A stretch of DNA of 64,000 nucleotides from Paenibacillus hunanensis (lineage in GTDB: Bacteria > Bacillota > Bacilli > Paenibacillales > Paenibacillaceae), in the NCBI RefSeq assembly GCF_014645615.1, contig NZ_BMMB01000006.1, positions 124,001 to 188,000 of the forward strand, given 5' to 3'. Each line of letters opens with the position of its first letter. The stretch's first letter is position 1. Below the pieces are notes generated by a model. That model saw only the letters and a program-made list of their open reading frames with translations, was not told the origin of the DNA and made no database searches. Positions 1 to 8,025 of the stretch are shown here, piece by piece. A program made the position numbers and the translations under genes.

Positions 1-1
1 G

Positions 2-151
2 GGTAATATTGAGTTCCGTGATCACGTACGTAAGCTGGGATTGGAACTGACGTATGAGGAAGAGCGAGGCACGCATGAATGGGGCTACTGGGATATGAAG
101 ATTCAGAATGTGCTGGAATGGTTGCCAATTCGTCAACAGCAGCGTGTGTAA
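2..151 (+). CDS. C-terminal end of an esterase-family alpha/beta hydrolase (partial)
   Basis: The window opens inside a gene. The reading frame runs from base 2 to a TAA at 149-151 and gives 49 residues. The motif HEWGYWDMKIQNVLEWLP resembles the end of the tributyrin-esterase/EstA group of alpha/beta hydrolases, where the catalytic histidine lies in a G-x-H-x-W context; the His in GTHEWGYW would be that residue. Such enzymes hydrolyse short acyl or acetyl esters and are often cytoplasmic. The N-terminal part with the nucleophile serine is outside the window, so the family call rests on this tail only. Confidence 0.55.
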   Translation, partial: GNIEFRDHVRKLGLELTYEEERGTHEWGYWDMKIQNVLEWLPIRQQQRV

Positions 152-587
152 ATACAAGTGGAGCAAGCTTGTCTATCTGGCATTCTTATCCTTAATGGTT
201 GAAATATGGAGTAGACAGATGCAAATGGATTCTGATCATACACAATGAGTAGATAAGGTGAATAGGTGGATGTGACCTGTACGCTTCATGCCTACGATCC
301 AAGTCAACCCGCAAGCAAGCGATCCAAGTGAACCTGAATGCTAACTGTATTATTTTGTAGCACTATTTTATTAAGCGCTTCCAAATAAAAGGACAAACTC
401 CAAGCATAAGCAAAATAGCCTAGCTACGGATACGCGCATGATATTCGTAACAAAATATGCATAATAAAAAGCCAGAACCCGCATGTAACCATACGAGTTC
501 TGGCTTTATTATAGTCGATTAAGATTGAACCAATACCTATCACGGTAACAATACATACTATAACAATACATACTATAACAATACCTA
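152..587. other. Intergenic stretch with mscS terminator and short repeats
   Basis: No gene is supported here. The stretch holds the minus-strand terminator at 466-507, a cre-like box at 370-384 (ATTAAGCGCTTCCAA) and a 15-base tandem repeat of about 2.5 copies (unit ACAATACATACTATA) near 546-585, directly after the stop codon of the MscS-type gene. A short direct repeat, CGATCCAAGT, occurs near 296 and 320. None of these has an assigned role. Confidence 0.5.
466..507 (-). terminator. Rho-independent terminator of the MscS-type gene
   Basis: On the minus strand the arm AAAGCCAGAACTCG pairs with CGGGTTCTGGCTTT across a loop of about 13 bases, followed by TTTTTATT. It lies about 80 bases after the stop of the mechanosensitive channel gene. 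Confidence 0.85.
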
Positions 588-1670
588 TTACGCTTGCCCC
601 AATCCCGTCTCTGGCTCCTGTACAAGTACACGCTGCGTTGGATACGCCAGCTTCACATCCTCTTCCTCTAGAATCTGCATCACATACAGATTCAGCTGCT
701 GACGATATTCCAGATTGTCTCCCCAGCCTGGCGAGCGTGTAAAGCACTGTACCATGATCCCAAGACTACTTTCGTAAAACTCATTAAATTTCACCATTAC
801 TGTTCCTGGCGCTACAGCTTCGTCCTGCTCCAGATGCTCGGTTAGACGAGTTACCACGCGTTTGATTCGATCACCAGGCGTATGCAGGGATACTTTAATG
901 TTAAAAAAGATTTTCCTTTTCCCCATCTGACTACCGTTTGTAATCGCTGAGGCAGCTAGCTTGGAGTTAGGGACAATGACGAGCGCATCAGTAAAGGTAC
1001 GAATTTTCGAGCTGCGAAAGGTAATATCCTCTACGATCCCTTCGATATCCGGCGTCGAGATCCAATCTCCTTTTGAAAAGGGCTTTTCCAAAATAATAAT
1101 AATGCCTGCAATCACATTACTTAGCGATTCCTGCGCAGCAAGAGCGATGGCGAGACTGCCCAGTCCCATTCCAGCTACGACACCGTTAATGCTGAATCCC
1201 CATTCAGCACCGACAATTGTCACTACAAGTAAAATAATAATAAACCGAACGACCTTGGATAGAAAAGGAATAATCATGCTGGACGCATCCAGTCCAAAGC
1301 GCTTGCCAGCGCCTTCCAGCAGGATAGAGGAGGCAGCAGACACATTGTACAAGCCCCAGCCGAGCAGTGCGATACTGATGCTACGATAAATTTTGTTCAC
1401 ATCAATCACAAAGCTCCATTGCTCATGCATAAAATAGCGTAGTGCCAGATACGTGCCAATCAAAATAAAAAAGTATTGGAGCGGCTTCTCAAATGCCTGT
1501 GCCCAGCGAATCAGAGCAGGATGCTCCTTAAAGCGACCGATCACAAAAGCGAATAAATATCGTGTGAACAGCTTACGAAAGGCGAGAAACAGCAGCAAAA
1601 TCCCAATCGATACAAGTAGATCAATCCAGCGTATGTTGTAATACCCTTGAATGAGCCAGTCGAAATTCAT
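588..1670 (-). CDS. Small-conductance mechanosensitive ion channel (MscS family)
   Basis: A membrane channel that opens under membrane tension and releases solutes during hypo-osmotic shock. About 360 residues: four to five hydrophobic segments fill the first ~190 residues, ending in a glycine/alanine-rich pore helix (GMGLGSLAIALAAQESLSN) typical of MscS TM3. It is followed by the MscS beta domain (EKPFSKGDWI...GIVEDITFRSSKIRT) and an alpha/beta C-terminal domain. I prefer the ATG at 1670 (MNFDWL) over the ATG at 1679, because the ribosome binding site AAAGGATG touches the upstream ATG but is well spaced from the downstream one. It is a single-gene unit with its own terminator. The family is clear; which subtype (YkuT/YbdG-like or other) is not. 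Confidence 0.93.
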   Translation of the reverse strand: MNFDWLIQGYYNIRWIDLLVSIGILLLFLAFRKLFTRYLFAFVIGRFKEHPALIRWAQAFEKPLQYFFILIGTYLALRYFMHEQWSFVIDVNKIYRSISIALLGWGLYNVSAASSILLEGAGKRFGLDASSMIIPFLSKVVRFIIILLVVTIVGAEWGFSINGVVAGMGLGSLAIALAAQESLSNVIAGIIIILEKPFSKGDWISTPDIEGIVEDITFRSSKIRTFTDALVIVPNSKLAASAITNGSQMGKRKIFFNIKVSLHTPGDRIKRVVTRLTEHLEQDEAVAPGTVMVKFNEFYESSLGIMVQCFTRSPGWGDNLEYRQQLNLYVMQILEEEDVKLAYPTQRVLVQEPETGLGQA

Positions 1671-2052
1671 ATATCCCATCCTTTATCTATATATGATATG
1701 AGGTTATTCATACGGCGCTCCTATTAAAACGTTCTTCTTATGTATTACCCATTTCCGTTCAAGCCGACCTGTGTCTGCGTAATATGCTAATCGACTGATG
1801 TGCAATAGAGCCGATGATCGAGCTACAGGATATCAGATCAAGCTCTACAGCGTACAGCGATCCATCTTACCAATCTGTAATTTAATATTCATCCAGCTAG
1901 AGTAAGCAGTCTGCCCTGCTTGCTGCATACAAAAAGACCTGCTCCATTACGAAGCAGGTCTTCATATTGTACAGCGGGTTGCTCATCATTCCACCGAAGC
2001 CAAATCATGAGCAGCTAGCTGTAATCGTATCTGTGTACGAAATGTATTTCCG
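1671..2052. other. Intergenic stretch between MscS-type gene and GlsB-like gene
   Basis: No gene seen. It must contain the promoter of the MscS-type gene, but no convincing boxes were found. The only clear element is the minus-strand terminator at 1931-1962. Confidence 0.5.
1931..1962 (-). terminator. Terminator of the GlsB-like gene
   Basis: Minus-strand hairpin AAGACCTGCT / AGCAGGTCTT with a loop of about 9 bases, followed by TTTTTG. It sits about 90 bases past the stop of the GlsB-like gene and has a T-run only in the minus direction. Confidence 0.85.
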
Positions 2053-2313
2053 TTAGCTACGTGTACGACGCATAGAACGCATAACGAGACTAACTACGAA
2101 TACAAGGATAACCGCACCGATAATTGCCTGGATTAAGTGGAAGCCACCCAGCTCTGGGCCCCAAGATCCCAACAGCATGTCACCCAACCAACCGCCGATG
2201 AAGCCGGCGATAATATTACCGATAACGCCACCTGGAATATCGCGACCGACGATCATACCTGCGATCCAACCAATAATACCACCAACGATTAATGCCCATA
2301 ACCATCCTAACAT
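2053..2313 (-). CDS. GlsB/YeaQ/YmgE-family stress-response membrane protein
   Basis: A very small (86 aa) glycine-rich integral membrane protein of the transglycosylase-associated / GlsB family, which is commonly stress-induced; the molecular function of the family is not settled. Three hydrophobic segments are visible (about residues 1-20, 28-50 and 58-78), with the typical GGIIGWIAGMIVG start and a basic tail (MRSMRRTRS). The start at 2313 is fixed by a perfect ribosome binding site GAGGAGG eight bases upstream; a longer frame from 2370 lacks one. A SigB-like promoter lies at 2446-2470, and the neighbouring manganese catalase has one of the same design, so both are probably general-stress genes. 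Confidence 0.92.
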   Translation of the reverse strand: MLGWLWALIVGGIIGWIAGMIVGRDIPGGVIGNIIAGFIGGWLGDMLLGSWGPELGGFHLIQAIIGAVILVFVVSLVMRSMRRTRS

Positions 2314-2633
2314 ATCATTCGCCTCCTCAATGAAGTCAATAACTTTGTTGCGATCGTTGAATGGATTCACCGCATATCCCGATGGCCATCGTTATCGGAT
2401 TGGATATGCTGCTCAACTCACTCAACAATCTGTCTCGATTATTAATTAACCAACCATAACCAATTTAAACATTATGTTAAAAATTTAATAAATAAATCGC
2501 TTCAAATCTGGCATTTTAGCAGCATAACTCTAGGATCATAGTGCTACATACCGCTAGGGTAGCATCATCGCTAACAAACGATTTTCCCTTTCATATCAAT
2601 GCTTGCTCGGTAACCTGCTATACTCTGAGCAGA
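2314..2633. other. Intergenic stretch with SigB-like promoter
   Basis: No gene supported. It contains the ribosome binding site and SigB-like promoter of the GlsB-like gene. The manganese catalase ends at its right edge, and I saw no convincing terminator for the catalase gene. Confidence 0.5.
2446..2470 (-). promoter_or_regulatory. SigB-like promoter of the GlsB-like gene
   Basis: On the minus strand GTTTAA is followed after 13 bases by GGTTAA. The Bacillus SigB consensus is GTTTAA, 12-14 bases, GGGTAT/GGGTAA, so this is a near match (one mismatch in the -10). It lies about 130 bases before the start codon. Confidence 0.6.
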
Positions 2634-3533
2634 TTATTTAATATTGGCGCCTTCTTTTAAACGTTTGGAAATCGCATCAAATTCCTCCTGCGAAATACCA
2701 GGTGCAAATTCTTCCTCAACTTCCGGATATTCGGGTACAGGTACGCCCTCTGGGAAGCCATGAATAACTTCAAGCGGCTTACCATCCTCCGGGTGCGTTC
2801 CTTTCCAGATCTGGTCAATCGCTTTAAAATCTTCCGTGCTGTGTGTGTACAGCTTCGTATGGACACCTTTTTCCTCGTATTTGCGTGCTTCATTAAACGC
2901 CTTGTTGCTGAGAGAAGGAACAGGCACGAGCTTCGTTATGTTGACACCGGTCGCGATTTCAAGTGCTTTTGCATAAGCAACGACATGCACGCCACCACGC
3001 ACAAGCAAAAATCCAACAACCTCACGTGCAGCCGGATGATCTGTCATTTCATATACCTTCATCTTGTGCGTACGTGCGCCGCATTCAAGAAAGAAGTTAT
3101 GCAGCAGATCCTCGACCAGGTTCCCGCTATTAAATACATGATCACCTGTCCATGGACGACCCATCGAATCGCGTGGCATCGCTCCCTGTGCGCCAGCAAG
3201 ATAAGGGTAACTGAGACGCATGTTTTTAACCGATTCCAGCGGTGTATCGTCCGGTTCCTTATACGTGGTAGAGCCAGCTTGAATCTTGTTGATGCCGTGT
3301 GCGACGAGCTCTACGTGTCCGAGCTCCTCTGCGGTAATGCTGGTGACAAGATCGTAAAACGGTTTGAGCTTGGACTTGTTGCGGAAGTTAAAGGACTGGT
3401 ACAGATAGTTGTTCAGGGTCGACATTTCACCAAATTTACCACCCAGCAGCTCCTGGACCGCAGCGGCTGCATTCGGATCGGGACGATCTACATCCGGTAT
3501 TTGGATCATGATCTGGTCAAGCCGTGTAAACAT
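2634..3533 (-). CDS. Manganese catalase family protein
   Basis: A non-haem catalase that dismutates hydrogen peroxide with a dinuclear manganese centre in the cytoplasm or spore. 299 aa, the usual family length. The motif ITAEELGHVELV carries the E-x-x-H metal ligands of the first ferritin-like bundle, and VRGGVHVVAYAKAL carries the histidine of the second; the extended C-terminal tail is typical. The frame is open up to 3629, but I place the start at 3533 (MFTRLDQIMIQ) because GGAGGT lies seven bases upstream and the family normally begins there. The promoter at 3672-3696 matches SigB well, in line with B. subtilis YdbD, a SigB-dependent manganese catalase. The adjacent GlsB-like gene shares this promoter type. 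Confidence 0.93.
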   Translation of the reverse strand: MFTRLDQIMIQIPDVDRPDPNAAAAVQELLGGKFGEMSTLNNYLYQSFNFRNKSKLKPFYDLVTSITAEELGHVELVAHGINKIQAGSTTYKEPDDTPLESVKNMRLSYPYLAGAQGAMPRDSMGRPWTGDHVFNSGNLVEDLLHNFFLECGARTHKMKVYEMTDHPAAREVVGFLLVRGGVHVVAYAKALEIATGVNITKLVPVPSLSNKAFNEARKYEEKGVHTKLYTHSTEDFKAIDQIWKGTHPEDGKPLEVIHGFPEGVPVPEYPEVEEEFAPGISQEEFDAISKRLKEGANIK

Positions 3534-3987
3534 AAGCAATACCTCCATGTCGTTCATATAGGTCATACCAGCAAAGGTGACAGGTGACATCGGCAGGTGA
3601 GTTAGATCGCAAGCGGCAAGATTTTGCATAAAAACCGCGGCGGTCTATTCATACACGAACCTACACAACCAATACCCTTAAATGACATTAATAAACATTA
3701 ATTAAAATCATTTACCAATTTATGCAGAAGGAGTGATTGAGAATGATGTAGATGCAGTCAGGCTTTAGTAACAGGGGAGCCTCGGTAAAATTAGAACAAG
3801 TATAGAAATAGCGAAAAGGAGCAAAATGATTCACCCTGACGATAACAGCGAGCCAGCATTTTCATCGAAATTGTAGCGATAACCATGTATAATATGTAAA
3901 CGGTATAGAGATAGAACGACGGTTCCTGAAGCCTCTCCTTATACGCGATAGGCATATTATTTAATATAGAGATGTGGGATGAGACGT
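3534..3987. other. Intergenic stretch between manganese catalase and deoR
   Basis: Divergent region. It holds the SigB-like promoter for the catalase. On the deoR side a TATAAT hexamer lies at 3888-3893, but no well-spaced -35 was found. No gene is supported; a minus-strand open frame here overlaps deoR and lacks a ribosome binding site. Confidence 0.5.
3672..3696 (-). promoter_or_regulatory. SigB-like promoter of the manganese catalase gene
   Basis: Minus strand GTTTAT, 13-base spacer, GGGTAT: a perfect SigB -10 and five of six bases in the -35. It is about 140 bases before the catalase start and has the same 13-base spacing as the promoter of the GlsB-like gene. Confidence 0.68.
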
Positions 3988-4926
3988 ATGGACAATGACA
4001 AGCAACGATTAAGCGTAGAAGCAGCACGACTATACTATTTATCCGACTATAGCCAGCAGGAGATTGCGACCCGTCTGGGCGTGTCACGTCCGACGGTATC
4101 CAGACTGCTCCAGCTTGCAAAAGAAAAGGGCTATGTGCGCATCGATATCGTTGATCCATTGGAGGATCTGGATGCGCTGGGGGAACAGCTACGCAAGCAA
4201 TATCGTCTGGAGGCTGTACAGGTATGCTACTCACCTGCTAATGAATATAAAGAAATCCAGCGACATATCAGCAAGCGTGCCGCTGAATATTTGTATGAGA
4301 TCGTTCAGGATTCGGATATTATCGGTGTAACCTGGGGGCGTACGATGTATTCCGTGGCGCGCCAGCTGGAGCAAAAGCAGGTGCGTGGTGTCGAGGTCGT
4401 GCAGCTCAAGGGCGGAGTGAGCCATTCGCATATTAATACGTATGCGGCGGAGACGGTGAATCTGTTTGCCGAAGCATTTCATACGAGCGCGAGGTACTTA
4501 CCCCTGCCTGTTATTTTCGACAGTATTGAAGTGAAGCGTATGGTCGAAGAGGATCGCCATATCCAGCGTATTATCGAGCTGGGTAGACAGGCGAATATTG
4601 CGATCTTTACGGTAGGGACGGTTAAGCAGGATGCGCTGCTGTTCCAGCTTGGTTATTTTAATGAGGAGGAGCAGCGATTACTACAACGTACAGGCGCAGG
4701 CGATATTTGCTCACGCTTCTTCGATGCGAACGGTGAAATTTGTAGCCCGGCGATTAATGAGCGGACGGTTGGTATCGATCTGCCTGATTTGCGTAAAAAA
4801 GAGAAGTCGATTCTCGTAGCAGGCAGCCAGCGTAAAATCGATGCGATCCGCGCCGCGCTCGTGGGGCGGTATGCGAATATTTTGGTGACGGATCAGTTTA
4901 CGGCACAGGCGTTGTTGGCGGAGTGA
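3988..4926 (+). CDS. deoR: Deoxyribonucleoside regulator DeoR (SorC family)
   Basis: DNA-binding repressor of deoxyribonucleoside catabolism. In B. subtilis its effector is deoxyribose-5-phosphate. 312 aa with an N-terminal helix-turn-helix (SQQEIATRLGVSRPTVSRLL, about residues 22-41) and a large C-terminal sugar-phosphate-binding domain (GVTWGRTMYSVA; VEVVQLKGGVSHS; IFTVGTVKQDALLFQLGYF). The similarity to B. subtilis DeoR extends over the whole length as far as I can recall that sequence, which begins MDxxKQxLSxEAARLYY; this favours the ATG at 3988 over the one at 3979. Neither start has a strong ribosome binding site. In B. subtilis deoR is next to its target operon; here the operon begins at 14253, after an ABC exporter and several accessory genes. 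Confidence 0.93.
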   Translation: MDNDKQRLSVEAARLYYLSDYSQQEIATRLGVSRPTVSRLLQLAKEKGYVRIDIVDPLEDLDALGEQLRKQYRLEAVQVCYSPANEYKEIQRHISKRAAEYLYEIVQDSDIIGVTWGRTMYSVARQLEQKQVRGVEVVQLKGGVSHSHINTYAAETVNLFAEAFHTSARYLPLPVIFDSIEVKRMVEEDRHIQRIIELGRQANIAIFTVGTVKQDALLFQLGYFNEEEQRLLQRTGAGDICSRFFDANGEICSPAINERTVGIDLPDLRKKEKSILVAGSQRKIDAIRAALVGRYANILVTDQFTAQALLAE

Positions 4927-5037
4927 AAAATTAATTTCTACTTTAATATATAAATACTAATTTGAAAATGATCTAAATTTTATAAGTATGTACAATAAGA
5001 GTGACAATCCGTTCAATCAGCTAAAGGAGAAAAACAA

Positions 5038-5280
5038 ATGACAGACACAACAACTGAACAACACATCGCGGAATGGATGATTGAGCAGATCAAAAATCAA
5101 GGCACATTAAAGCAAGAAGATGCGATCGCTTATGTACGCGCACAGCATGGAGAAGCGTATTTATTTACAAGTGAAAGTGGAAATATATCACTATCCAAAG
5201 AGATCAAAAAGGCATTCCGCAAGCAGCATGGCGGCCGGATCGCATGGGATCGGGATGGCTTTTTCTGGGCATGGACTTAA
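5038..5280 (+). CDS. Small conserved hypothetical protein (DUF6953-like)
   Basis: 80 aa, soluble, no signal or membrane segment. It begins with a likely helical region and ends in a conserved-looking block (IKKAFRKQHGGRIAWDRDG followed by FFWAWT). I recall this tail from a small uncharacterised family named DUF6953, but I cannot confirm it here. AAAGGAG lies eight bases before the ATG, so it is very probably translated. It follows deoR by about 110 bases without a visible terminator between them, so it may be read from the deoR transcript. Function unknown. Confidence 0.75.
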   Translation: MTDTTTEQHIAEWMIEQIKNQGTLKQEDAIAYVRAQHGEAYLFTSESGNISLSKEIKKAFRKQHGGRIAWDRDGFFWAWT

Positions 5281-5512
5281 ACGGTCTTGTAAACGGATAA
5301 AGCTGTTAAAAGCAGCATCGTGATGTAATTGTAAGGACAGGCGAGATGAGCAGGAGTCATGCTAACTGAGCCGATATCTGCCCTATTGTGGCGTGCTGAG
5401 ACTATTTTGCATCTGTACCGATATTCGATATACTTTACTCTAGTTTGATGGAGATGATCGTGAGATAGCAGGTGACGTACAGATCATCAATACCAATTTG
5501 GAGGGAAAACTA

Positions 5513-5686
5513 TTGAATTCAACAGCAGTGTTAGAACGCCAAAATGAGATTTTACGACGCAATATTGAAACGATGATCATCAAAAACAACAGGGACGGAT
5601 TGAGTCGCCAGGAAAGTGGCTTTTACCATACAATGGTGAAAGAATGGCATCAGAATCAACATGAAATTAATCAAATGCGTGACTAG
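5513..5686 (+). CDS. Small hypothetical protein with TTG start
   Basis: 57 aa, charged and probably helical (STAVLERQNEILRRNIETM...HTMVKEWHQNQHEINQMRD). A strong ribosome binding site GGAGGG at 5500-5505 lies seven bases before a TTG at 5513; a longer frame from a TTG at 5498 would put the ribosome binding site inside the gene. The gene is followed within 40 bases by a good terminator, so it looks like a complete monocistronic unit. No family recognised. Confidence 0.7.
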   Translation: MNSTAVLERQNEILRRNIETMIIKNNRDGLSRQESGFYHTMVKEWHQNQHEINQMRD

Positions 5687-5719
5687 ATCGCGTAGCTGTA
5701 ATTGCATATCGTTTGAATG

Positions 5720-5749
5720 AAAAGTGTCTACCAGGGTAGGCACTTTTTT
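5720..5749 (+). terminator. Terminator after the 57-aa gene
   Basis: AAGTGTCTACC and GGTAGGCACTT form a hairpin with a two-base loop (one G-U pair), followed by a T-run ending at 5749. The A-run on the left side gives some activity in the other direction as well. Confidence 0.85.
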
Positions 5750-5820
5750 CGTATCGTTTGGAAAATATATTTTGCGAGGCATATGATAAAAGGCATGATT
5801 ATGCTACATTTTGTATATAA

Positions 5821-6357
5821 GATTGTGATGATAATATACATATTGAAATTCCCGCGGAACAACTAAAAAGCATTCGAATTGTAAATGATCTTCATCCATT
5901 TATCCAGTAATAATTGCCCAAGCTAAATTATGATTTATTATCTGTACTGCAATAGCTACAAGATGCTGTCTATAGCAATAAAGTAGCCTGCTGCAATGGA
6001 GACATCTTTTAACAATAGGAATATGATGATCTTCTACCCATTTCACAAGCTGATCTTGAAGCAGAATGGTTGAGTTGTAATGCTGACTATATGAGTGAAT
6101 GGGAAGAAGCCAAAGCAGCAAACGAAGTAGGCAATACAGTGAAGGGGAGTATTGAGGTAATCTTTCCACAAGGAATCATTATCCATTTGAACGGGATTCA
6201 GTATCCGGGTTTGGTCGATTATTGGAAGTTTGCTCAACATGCTCAAACTGAAAATATTTATCCGAGCGTCCAGTTGATCGGTACTATTGCTGGGTACGAT
6301 GAAGATAATGGCTGGATTAAACTTGAGGATGCAAGGTTATTGGATCACTCTGTTTAA
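5821..6357 (+). pseudogene. Decayed gene; 3' part encodes an S1-like beta-barrel fragment
   Basis: One frame reads protein-like sequence through five in-frame stops (TAA 5908, TAA 5911, TAG 5953, TAA 6010, TAG 6016) and then stays open to TAA at 6355-6357. Pieces include HIEIPAEQLKSIRIVNDLHP, LPKLNYDLLSVLQ, LQDAVYSNKVACCNGDIF and YDDLLPISQADLEAEW. The open 3' part (KGSIEVIFPQGIIIHLNGIQ...WIKLEDARLL) resembles a small beta barrel of S1/OB type, but I do not recognise the family. No ATG with a ribosome binding site opens the 3' part; a TTG at 6070 and an ATG at 6091 are the only candidates. I read it as an inactivated gene whose last ~110 codons are still open. A short live gene starting at 6070 or 6091 remains possible. 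Confidence 0.5.
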
Positions 6358-6432
6358 AGGAATCAATAAAGAAGCAACAAGTTAAATGCAAATTATAACT
6401 AATGTGGAAATAAGCGAAATGATGACGTATAT

Positions 6433-7059
6433 ATGAAGTTATGGCTACGCGCAATCATCCTACTCATCCTTATCGAAGGTCTGGTATCTTCGATATGGTT
6501 TCTATTAGGCGCTACTCATTATTTTCAAAGAGGATTGGATCTGATAGCGACTGCTTACTTTGCTGGTCTGGCTATTCCGATGCTGATCTTCATTCTGATC
6601 TTCACCTATTTACTAGCTAAAAAGTGGACTCCACGAGATAAAGAACAACGCAGACTATTATATACTTTAGCCATAATCAATACTTTATTTGCTGTTGTTC
6701 TGGTAGGTAGCCTGTATACAGAAGGTTGGACGAATACATATACACAAACGGATTCACTCCAAACGACGGATGATCAGAAGTATGAGTATCAGATCGAATT
6801 AGTGAATCTATTTCAACGTAATAGCTATGCACAGCTGCATTTGAGAAGGATAGAATCTAATACACAGTCTTCGATTCGAATCGATATGAATACGAATGAC
6901 ATTAAGGCACTGGGTGTAGGAAAAATAAATCACTGGATCGAGTTAAAATCAACAGCCTCTAATGGCAAATACATTCTCCGAACGACAGAAGATCTAGGTA
7001 TTCCAGAAGAATCATTCATGATCGATATGTCCACACAGAGCGCTCAAGCTGTAGATTGA
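6433..7059 (+). CDS. Hypothetical membrane protein
   Basis: 208 aa. Three hydrophobic segments are visible (about residues 5-27, 39-61 and 76-95), followed by an extracellular or cytoplasmic soluble tail of about 110 residues rich in Thr, Asn and Gln. No family recognised. The ATG at 6433 has no clear ribosome binding site, so the start is uncertain. It lies in the run of poorly conserved small genes between deoR and the DUF418 gene and has AT-rich codon use compared with the deo genes, which suggests acquired or fast-evolving DNA. Confidence 0.6.
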   Translation: MKLWLRAIILLILIEGLVSSIWFLLGATHYFQRGLDLIATAYFAGLAIPMLIFILIFTYLLAKKWTPRDKEQRRLLYTLAIINTLFAVVLVGSLYTEGWTNTYTQTDSLQTTDDQKYEYQIELVNLFQRNSYAQLHLRRIESNTQSSIRIDMNTNDIKALGVGKINHWIELKSTASNGKYILRTTEDLGIPEESFMIDMSTQSAQAVD

Positions 7060-7225
7060 AGATATAAATAAAGCTACCAAAAGAATGTTATGCATCATAA
7101 TGGAATGGGCAGGTCGATAACGAATAATATACGGGCTGGTGGAAATGAAACCAATCAATCCATTGGATCAACAACTCGATTTAGAACAATGACAGCAATC
7201 TTCAAAAGGGAAGAGAGGCATCACT

Positions 7226-7855
7226 ATGTGGTTAGTTTTTCTTTGTATGCTAATTGCATTTGGCATTGAACGGCATTTACAGGCGAAGAAGTCTGCTGCT
7301 GCATCACAGGCTATTACGCAAGCAGTCTCTTCTTTGGCACATCAGGATGAATCTCATACATATGATCTGGCTTACAAATCTGCATGGATTGCTATTCGAC
7401 ATGACTCTGTTTCTAGTGATGCTATCGAGCAAATGCTAACCAATCATCATAGTCGAGCAGAAGTGCTGTTATTCAAGCCGATACAGGAGTGGACTATTTT
7501 ACTGGCAGATGAATTACCTGACTTGAGCGAACCAGCCGAAGACGATCGATTGCTTATGATGCTAGAGGATCTAAGTAAAATATTTGGAGAAGTACAGTAT
7601 TTTGCAAATTGTCGTACAGTAGAATATTATGCATGGGTGAAGTATACAGAGGGTAAGATGCAACGTGCCTATAGTTATGTATGGGAAACTATGCTGAATG
7701 AAGGTGAGCAGACCAAGAGTGAAGAGGTTCATGTGCCTGAATATGTTTCTGAAGGCGAATTATTGCCTGATGAAGAGTTAGTTCTTGCTATCGTGCAGGA
7801 TTGGAGCATTTTACCAGAAGGACTTGTTTTAGAAAAGTCTATAAAAACAAGCTGA
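7226..7855 (+). CDS. Hypothetical protein with N-terminal membrane anchor
   Basis: 209 aa. Residues 1-16 are hydrophobic (MWLVFLCMLIAFGIER) and may anchor the protein; the rest is acidic and soluble, with the pattern FGEVQYFANCRTVEYYAWVK and then EGKMQRAYSYVWETM in its middle. GAGAGG eight bases before the ATG supports translation. A Trp-containing block followed by an RAYSYV-like motif is seen in some immunity-like proteins of polymorphic toxin systems, but that is only a resemblance and no toxin gene is nearby. Followed by a strong terminator at 7956-7983. Confidence 0.62.
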   Translation: MWLVFLCMLIAFGIERHLQAKKSAAASQAITQAVSSLAHQDESHTYDLAYKSAWIAIRHDSVSSDAIEQMLTNHHSRAEVLLFKPIQEWTILLADELPDLSEPAEDDRLLMMLEDLSKIFGEVQYFANCRTVEYYAWVKYTEGKMQRAYSYVWETMLNEGEQTKSEEVHVPEYVSEGELLPDEELVLAIVQDWSILPEGLVLEKSIKTS

Positions 7856-7955
7856 TCTATGTCTGTTTTCTTCTCATTAACTTATATCTATAAAGAAAAG
7901 CCGGGAGTATAATATTCTGGTCAGCCGACTAATTAATCGCTTGCTTTATATATAA

Positions 7956-7983
7956 AAAGAGGGCAATCTCCATTGCCCTCTTT
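7956..7983. terminator. Bidirectional terminator between convergent genes
   Basis: Perfect 12-bp stem AAAGAGGGCAAT / ATTGCCCTCTTT with loop CTCC. A and T runs on both sides let it serve the plus-strand hypothetical gene and the minus-strand DUF418 gene. Confidence 0.9.
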
Positions 7984-8025
7984 CCCCAAATCTCACCGTA
8001 CACCCTTTCCACCAACCCTACCTCA

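Noticed and set aside
2760..3587. 275-codon plus-strand frame.
   Set aside because: Fully antisense to the manganese catalase gene, no ribosome binding site, composition typical of a shadow frame.
7141..7192. Short frame starting ATGAAACCAATCAATCC.
   Set aside because: Only 15 codons, no ribosome binding site, no resemblance to a known leader peptide.
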